Positions 13,130 through 17,993 of a stretch of DNA of 17,993 bases are shown in pieces. The DNA is taken from positions 1-17,993 of the forward strand of contig JALSNB010000065.1 of NCBI GenBank assembly GCA_026987225.1, written 5' to 3'. Both the position numbers and the translations under genes were made by a program. The notes beneath the pieces were generated by a model. The model was not told the DNA's origin. It ran no database searches and was given only the letters and a program-made list of their open reading frames with translations. Every line of letters starts with the position of its first letter. The first letter of the stretch is position 1. This DNA is from Caldisericaceae bacterium (GTDB lineage: Bacteria > Caldisericota > Caldisericia > Caldisericales > Caldisericaceae).

Positions 13130-15468
13130 AAACATTGGGATTTGATAAAATCGTTTCCAAGCTTTCGGAATTTTGTGTAACCGAAGGGGGGCGTAGTATT
13201 GCCTCGCGTCTTGCTCCTTTTTCTCAATTTGAGGATGCTAAGCTTAAACTCAAAGAAACAACGGAAATAAGAAAATTTTATGAGGAAGAAGGTGCATTAC
13301 CATTTTTGGAATTTATGGGTGTCGAACCTCTTCTGAACAGGGTTAAAGTTCTTTCCGTACTCAGCGGTGATGAGCTCCTGAAGATTGCATCTGTTCTCGA
13401 TACTCTAAACGAAATCAAAAAACTCCTTACAGCCAAAAAAGACGAGTTTCCCATACTTTATTCTTACGGTGCTAAAATTAACTCTTTTTCCGCACTATCT
13501 TCAAAAATAAAAAATTTTGTGGAACCGGATGGTACGATATCCGAAAAGGCTTCTCCTCTACTTGGTATTATAAGAAGAGAAATACATACAACCTATATGA
13601 GAATTCAAACGGCCCTTCAGCATATCATTTATTCAAAATCTTACGAGGGTATTATTCAGGATCAGATTATCACTCGAAGAAACGGAAGATATGTAATACC
13701 TATAAAACAGAGCGGAAAAAATGCCATTCCCTGCGTAGTGCAAGATGAATCCTCAAGTAGACTAACGTTGTTTGTCGAACCTATATCTGTTGTTGACCTG
13801 AATAATAAGCTTGTGGATCTTACTGCAAAAGAAAAGCAAGAGGTAGAACGAATTATTCTGGAGCTTGAAAACGATATAAACGAGGAGATTGATAAGATTT
13901 TCTCTTCACTTGATGTGATTTATTCATTGGATTTTGCGTTTGCAAAGGCAAAATTGTCCATTAGTATGGATGCATCTGAGCCGATTCTTACACAGGAGCA
14001 TAAAGTAAAAATTGTTCAGGGTAGGCATCCGTTCATACCCCCGGAAAAAGTAGTTCCCATAGACGTTTCTGTGGGTGAGGACTACTACATGTTAATAATT
14101 ACAGGCCCGAATACGGGTGGGAAAACCGTTACCCTTAAAACGATAGGCTTATTTTCGTTAATGGCACAGTCAGGTCTGCATATCCCGGCTTTTTCAAATT
14201 CCGAAATAGGATTCTTTGATAAAGTATTTGCGGATATAGGTGATGAACAGAGCATTCAACAGAATCTTTCGACATTTTCCGCTCATATGAAAAAAATCAT
14301 ACGAATTTTGAAAGAAGCGGATCGCAATTCACTTGTTTTGATAGACGAACTCGGTGCGGGTACTGATCCCGAAGAAGGTTCGGCTCTTGGTTTTGCCGTT
14401 TTGAAAAATTTATACGATCGGAGAATCCTTACGGTTGTCTCCACCCATCACAGTAAATTGAAAGAATTTCCTTATGAATTTGTGTTCGCAAAGAATGCTT
14501 CTGTGGGCTTTGACATTAATACGCTCAAACCGACTTATCATATCTATATAGGTGTGCCGGGTGAAAGTCACGCTTTTGTTATTGCGGAAAAACTCGGTAT
14601 TCCGAAGGATGTTCTGGAAATTGCCAGAAAAGAACTTTCCGAGGAGCATTTGATTGCGCAGGAATATCTTTCCAAATTATCGGAAGACCAGAAAAAGATC
14701 GGCGCTTCAAGGGAAGAAATAGAAGCTTATAAAAAAGAGATAGAACGCCTAAAAGCGGATTATGAACGTAAAATCAAAGAGCTTGAAGAAAGGAGAAAAA
14801 AAGAAATCAGAAAAGCCTACGAGGAATCACACGCAATAGTTGAAGAGACGAGAAACAAGATGGATACGATTTTAAATGCACTTGATAATGAGATAAAAAC
14901 CCAGAAGAAAATACGTGAAATCAAAAATAAATTCGAAAAAACAGCACAAGACGTAGATAACAAGTTAAAAGAAGTTTCCAAACAGGAAACAGGAGAGCAC
15001 TTGAAGATGGATGAAATTTCGGAAGGCGATCTTGTTTTTGTTCATAGTTTCAGGCAGCAGGGGATTGTCATTCACAAAGTTGAGGAGAAAGGCAAGGTAA
15101 TTGTTCAGATGGGAGGAATTAGGGCAACACTGCCGATTTCGGATCTGTTTAAACCAAAAGAAAGCATGCAAAAACAAAATAATGATAAACCTTCTAACGA
15201 ACGGTTAAAAATTCCTGAAATGCAGGTGCCGATGCGACTTGACCTTCACGGATATACGGTGGAAGAGGCACTTGAAGCTCTGGATAAATACCTTGATTCT
15301 GCGTATTTAATGGGGTTGCCATTTGTGTACATTGTTCATGGCAAGGGAAGCGGAACGTTGAGAAAAGCTGTGCTTGAATACTTAAGAAAAAGGGCTCATG
15401 TATCTCATTTCCAGACCGGAACAATGCATGAAGGCGGTACCGGTGTCACAATAGTATATTTGAAATAG
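13111..15468 (+). CDS. mutS2: MutS2 (Smr-domain MutS paralogue)
   Basis: The protein has 785 residues, the normal MutS2 length. There is no mismatch-recognition domain I, as expected for this family. Order: core/lever helices (1-310); the ATPase with Walker A TGPNTGGKT (331-339), ADIGDEQSIQQNLSTFSAH, and Walker B LVLIDELGAGTDPEEGS with D412/E413; a long charged coiled coil (about 510-630); a KOW-like domain (about 636-675, GDLVFVHSFRQQGIVI); and the C-terminal Smr endonuclease domain with LDLHGY (H713) and HGKGSGTLR (743-751). MutS2 has been linked to suppression of recombination and, in Bacillus, to rescue of collided ribosomes. It starts 19 bases inside the end of polX with no good Shine-Dalgarno, so translation is probably coupled. 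The polX-mutS2 pair is conserved in Firmicutes. Confidence 0.96.
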   Translation: MDKETLKTLGFDKIVSKLSEFCVTEGGRSIASRLAPFSQFEDAKLKLKETTEIRKFYEEEGALPFLEFMGVEPLLNRVKVLSVLSGDELLKIASVLDTLNEIKKLLTAKKDEFPILYSYGAKINSFSALSSKIKNFVEPDGTISEKASPLLGIIRREIHTTYMRIQTALQHIIYSKSYEGIIQDQIITRRNGRYVIPIKQSGKNAIPCVVQDESSSRLTLFVEPISVVDLNNKLVDLTAKEKQEVERIILELENDINEEIDKIFSSLDVIYSLDFAFAKAKLSISMDASEPILTQEHKVKIVQGRHPFIPPEKVVPIDVSVGEDYYMLIITGPNTGGKTVTLKTIGLFSLMAQSGLHIPAFSNSEIGFFDKVFADIGDEQSIQQNLSTFSAHMKKIIRILKEADRNSLVLIDELGAGTDPEEGSALGFAVLKNLYDRRILTVVSTHHSKLKEFPYEFVFAKNASVGFDINTLKPTYHIYIGVPGESHAFVIAEKLGIPKDVLEIARKELSEEHLIAQEYLSKLSEDQKKIGASREEIEAYKKEIERLKADYERKIKELEERRKKEIRKAYEESHAIVEETRNKMDTILNALDNEIKTQKKIREIKNKFEKTAQDVDNKLKEVSKQETGEHLKMDEISEGDLVFVHSFRQQGIVIHKVEEKGKVIVQMGGIRATLPISDLFKPKESMQKQNNDKPSNERLKIPEMQVPMRLDLHGYTVEEALEALDKYLDSAYLMGLPFVYIVHGKGSGTLRKAVLEYLRKRAHVSHFQTGTMHEGGTGVTIVYLK

Positions 15469-15480
15469 AAAGGAATTTTT

Positions 15481-17697
15481 ATGAGAGAAAACGAACTTAC
15501 CCTGATTTTTTTTGATCTTGAGACGACCGGGTTAAATCCTGACTCGGACGAAGTAATTGAAATTGGTGCAATAAAAGTACGTGACGGAAACATAATAGGC
15601 AAGTTCCATTCTTTTGTCCGTCCGCATAGAAATATACCCTCTCTTGTCACTAACCTTACAGGCATTACATTTGAAGATGTTGAGAATGCCCCTTCCCCGG
15701 ACGATATAAGAAATAAGTTGGAAAAGTTCATCGGAAATTATCCGCTTATAGCACATAACGTTTCTTTTGACAGGATATTTCTTGAGAAATTTATGGGAAA
15801 AAGACTTGATAACGAATTTTTTGATACGCTTGAACTTTCAAGAATCTTTTTTCCGCATTTTTCTTCCCACAGTTTGCAAAATCTGGTAAAAACTCTTTCT
15901 CTGAAAAAGGAAGAAGCGCACAGAGCAGTTTCCGATGCCTTGATGCTTTATTATCTTTTCGAGAGAATAGTGCTTCAGCGTAAAAACTCGTCTCCTTACC
16001 TTTTGCACAATATCAAAAGAATATCTAACGGTATAAGAAACTATGAGTTTATATTCGGTGACAATTGGGAAAAAAGTGAGCTCGAAGAAGAGTCATTTGA
16101 ATGGGAAACAAAAAGAAACGAGCAACAAAGCGGTGAATCTCTTGCATTGCCTTTTAACGAGGATTTTAAAGAAGAAAAAGAACTTTTTAAAAAATATTTT
16201 GAAGGCAACAGTTATATAGAATTAATGCATTATGATGACTTTCTACTTAAAACGGTGAAATATGCTTTGGATAACACTATTATAATTTCTCTTTACAGTC
16301 CCCTGTTAAGAGAAAAAATCGAAACGATGGCAAAAAAATTTGGAGTTAAAACGTATTCTTTTCCAAATTCGAACAGATTTATCTGTCCGAAAAAAATTGA
16401 CTACTTACTTTCACATCCGGATCTCATACCGGATAATTTGAAAATGAATTTTGCAACTCTGTTTTCATACATCTATAACACGAGGGATTTCAATCTCGAG
16501 CATGCCCCGACACACGTTGTTAAAAATCCCCTTTTAAGGCTTCTTTCGTTTTGTGATGTTCCTTTCGATCAATGTGAATACAGAAACGTTTGTCCTTTGT
16601 ATGATGCCGTAAAGAAAGCGAGAAGTAGTAATTTGCTTATCGTAAATCACTCGTTTTTCTTTAACGGGATAAATTTGAAGTACGATTTTCTGAACAGAGA
16701 TACTGTGTTTCTTGAAGCGTATCGTTTAATAAAGGCATTTTACTCTGCTAAAATAGGTTTTTCCATGAATGATTTTCTTTTTTTCGCCACTTACTATGGA
16801 TTTGATGATTTTTCAATTCACAGAATCAAAGAAGCATTTAGAGCTTTGGATGAAAAACGTATTGGTGACGACGTGACTTCAATTGTCATGCAACTGAAAA
16901 ATCTGTTTTCAAATGTAGAGAACCCATTGCTTTCCGATTTTTTTGCAAAAGAGTATTTCTGGCTGGAAAAAAGAGTTAATAATCCTATCATATTTACCTC
17001 TAACGTAAAAGTAAAGAACATGTTTTCGAAAATAAACAGCACTTTGAAAAACAGCTTATTTGTCTTGCCGTCCTTGGGTATTGATGGCAAAGGAAACGTT
17101 TTGATGGATTTCTCCGGGATAAACGGTAAGGAAATTTTAAGAACTGCTAAATCGGATAAGAAACATTTATCAATTGTGCCGACTTATCTTCATTCACCCA
17201 ACAGGGAAGAATTTGTTGCCGAATTCTCCCGTTTGCTCAATAAGGTGCATATTAAAGGGAATAAGGCTGTAATGTTTTTTTCTTCAAATGAAATAATGAA
17301 GAAAGTATATTTTTTGCTAAAAAGGGAAGGTAAAAACGTCAAGGCAAAAGGTATAGACTTAAAAGGCGAAAAGTCGGAAATCGAGTTGTATCTGTACGAT
17401 GCTCCGATTTTGTCGCATGACGCACGAGAGATATATTTTATACGATTGCCAAATATTTCAAGTATTTTTTATAACAGTAATCTTTTTACTCTCTATTCTT
17501 CTTTTGTTTTAAAAAATATCGCTCTGGATGTTTTAAACCCGGATTTGAATTCGGTCGTTTTTTATTTTGACGGAAGATTTAAAACTCCTTCTTTTAGAAC
17601 AAAATACGAAGATGTATTTGTTACCTTTCCTATTTTTATTGATAGGGAAGATTCTCTACTTACTATATTATCTAACTGGGAGAAAAGAAATGCTTGA
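15481..17697 (+). CDS. DnaQ-type 3'-5' exonuclease fused to a DinG/XPD-like region lacking ATPase motifs
   Basis: The protein has 738 residues; AAAGGA precedes the ATG. Residues 1-165 are a complete DEDDh exonuclease: FFDLETTGL (D12, E14), AHNVSFD (D97), and EEAHRAVSDA (H147, D152). A charged linker (about 195-235) contains SLALPF. Residues 240-738 follow the layout of DinG helicases: IIISLYSPLLREKIE fits motif Ia; NRFICPKK (C302) and C358, C365, C371 (in FCDVPFDQCEYRNVCPLY) fit the Fe-S cysteines; and LLIVNHSFFF fits the conserved VNH segment. However, no GxGKT is found, the DEAH position reads LEAY (411-414, in DTVFLEAYRL), SATL reads TSNV (506-509), and the QxxGRxIR motif is absent. Active exonuclease with a non-motor DNA-binding scaffold is the prediction. 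The gene follows mutS2 by 12 bases. Firmicutes DinG proteins share the exonuclease fusion but keep Walker A. Confidence 0.85.
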   Translation: MRENELTLIFFDLETTGLNPDSDEVIEIGAIKVRDGNIIGKFHSFVRPHRNIPSLVTNLTGITFEDVENAPSPDDIRNKLEKFIGNYPLIAHNVSFDRIFLEKFMGKRLDNEFFDTLELSRIFFPHFSSHSLQNLVKTLSLKKEEAHRAVSDALMLYYLFERIVLQRKNSSPYLLHNIKRISNGIRNYEFIFGDNWEKSELEEESFEWETKRNEQQSGESLALPFNEDFKEEKELFKKYFEGNSYIELMHYDDFLLKTVKYALDNTIIISLYSPLLREKIETMAKKFGVKTYSFPNSNRFICPKKIDYLLSHPDLIPDNLKMNFATLFSYIYNTRDFNLEHAPTHVVKNPLLRLLSFCDVPFDQCEYRNVCPLYDAVKKARSSNLLIVNHSFFFNGINLKYDFLNRDTVFLEAYRLIKAFYSAKIGFSMNDFLFFATYYGFDDFSIHRIKEAFRALDEKRIGDDVTSIVMQLKNLFSNVENPLLSDFFAKEYFWLEKRVNNPIIFTSNVKVKNMFSKINSTLKNSLFVLPSLGIDGKGNVLMDFSGINGKEILRTAKSDKKHLSIVPTYLHSPNREEFVAEFSRLLNKVHIKGNKAVMFFSSNEIMKKVYFLLKREGKNVKAKGIDLKGEKSEIELYLYDAPILSHDAREIYFIRLPNISSIFYNSNLFTLYSSFVLKNIALDVLNPDLNSVVFYFDGRFKTPSFRTKYEDVFVTFPIFIDREDSLLTILSNWEKRNA

Positions 17698-17721
17698 GAA
17701 AATTGATATTTATACTATAAT
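17694..17721 (+). promoter_or_regulatory. Promoter of tRNA-Arg, overlapping the stop codon of the upstream gene
   Basis: TTGAGA (17694-17699, 5 of 6 match) and TATAAT (17716-17721, perfect) are separated by 16 bases. The -35 overlaps the TGA stop of the exonuclease gene (17695-17697). The expected start, near 17728, is 2 bases before the mature tRNA 5' end, leaving almost no 5' leader for RNase P. Confidence 0.75.
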
Positions 17722-17729
17722 TGTAACAG

Positions 17730-17806
17730 GCGCCCATAGCTCAATTGGATAGAGCGACGGTCTACGGAACCGTAGGTTACAGGTTCGACTCCTGCTGGGC
17801 GCGCCA
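17730..17806 (+). tRNA. tRNA-Arg (anticodon ACG), CCA encoded
   Basis: A complete 77-base cloverleaf is visible. The acceptor stem GCGCCCA (17730-17736) pairs with TGGGCGC (17796-17802); the discriminator is G17803, followed by encoded CCA (17804-17806). The D stem is GCTC/GAGC with loop AATTGGATA. The anticodon stem ACGGT (17757-17761) pairs with ACCGT (17769-17773) around loop CTACGGA, giving anticodon ACG (17764-17766). A34 is expected to be edited to inosine by TadA, reading CGU, CGC and CGA. The T arm is ACAGG-TTCGACT-CCTGC, with one A-C mismatch at the outermost pair (17779/17795). A run of seven T follows directly after CCA. Confidence 0.96.
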
Positions 17807-17826
17807 TTTTTTTATAAGGGGGACAA

Positions 17827-17993
17827 ATGAAGAGTAAAACGGAAATTTTAAGAAGCATTTATCTTTTTCTCGTGAGTCTTATAGGTGTGATTCTTATTAT
17901 ATTCGGACTTATATCGATTTCTACTTCACTTATAGATGTTATTTTTAAAAAACCGGATTACGTTTATAAACTCTCCAAGCTTTTGAATAGCGG
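17827..17993 (+). CDS. Small membrane protein, 3' partial, function unknown
   Basis: The frame is open from the ATG at 17827 to the right edge, 55 complete codons. AAGGGGGA (17816-17823) lies 3 bases upstream. The peptide starts with a short basic segment (MKSKTEILRS), followed by a strongly hydrophobic stretch (IYLFLVSLIGVILIIFGLIS..., about residues 11-38) that is a membrane span, and then a polar segment KKPDYVYKL. The opening resembles membrane proteins of the DUF5671 kind, but too little is present to assign a family. It lies 20 bases after the tRNA. Confidence 0.65.
   Translation, partial: MKSKTEILRSIYLFLVSLIGVILIIFGLISISTSLIDVIFKKPDYVYKLSKLLNS

Noticed and set aside
15481..17697. Pseudogene of dinG
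   Set aside because: The frame is uninterrupted over 738 codons, the exonuclease residues and Fe-S cysteines are kept, and it has a ribosome site; loss is restricted to ATPase motifs.
17567..17752. 61-codon + strand open frame running into the tRNA
   Set aside because: It overlaps the end of the exonuclease gene in another frame and half the tRNA, and has no ribosome site.

Overview
The window is AT-rich, densely packed bacterial chromosome. Most + strand genes have a strong AGGAGG-type ribosome binding site, and two genes on the - strand (ispE, crcB) look leaderless or Shine-Dalgarno-free. Copper-amine-oxidase-type stalk repeats on an exported protein, a DUF5320 / NifX-like iron cluster, and the order pheS-pheT-polX-mutS2 (known from Bacillus and other Firmicutes) suggest an anaerobic, possibly thermophilic, Firmicutes-like, Thermotogota-like or Caldisericota-like bacterium. 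This placement is an inference; no rRNA or unique marker is present to settle it. No phage, IS element, integrase or CRISPR array is visible.

Layout. (1) 1-2293: an exported beta-propeller protein with C-terminal stalk repeats (cut by the left edge), followed by a secreted phospholipase-D-family protein; a hairpin at 2304-2334 separates them from a convergent MFS transporter. (2) 2316-3790: the MFS gene on the - strand and a divergent regulatory region of about 155 bases, with a consensus promoter and a Fur-box-like site facing right. (3) 3791-5414: a four-gene operon with a Fur-family regulator, a Gly/Arg-repeat protein carrying a 4Fe-4S domain, a Gly/Tyr-rich DUF5320 protein with a coiled-coil tail, and a NifX/NifB-C-like protein also with a coiled-coil tail, ended by a GC-rich hairpin. 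(4) 5477-8006: a radical SAM protein of the TYW1-like (COG0731) group, then convergent - strand genes ispE, crcB (fluoride channel) and a DUF190 protein. (5) 8061-17697: pheS, pheT, polX, mutS2 and a DnaQ-exonuclease/DinG-like fusion, all head to tail with overlaps or short gaps. (6) 17730-17806: tRNA-Arg(ACG), then the start of a small membrane protein running off the right edge.

How the genes work together. The pheST pair makes phenylalanyl-tRNA synthetase. Downstream lie three nucleic-acid maintenance proteins. Two of them have apparently lost energy-using or polymerising active sites while keeping nuclease sites: PolX has Lys where the third catalytic Asp of the polymerase should be and degenerate helix-hairpin-helix glycines, but an intact PHP site; the DinG-like protein keeps a DEDDh exonuclease and four candidate Fe-S cysteines, but Walker A and the DEAH box are gone. 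MutS2 between them is complete (ATPase, KOW, Smr). The most unusual content of the window is this set of 'nuclease kept, motor or polymerase lost' proteins, followed by the Fur/DUF5320/Fe-S/NifX-like operon, whose regulator keeps its structural zinc cysteines but lacks much of the usual sensing site.
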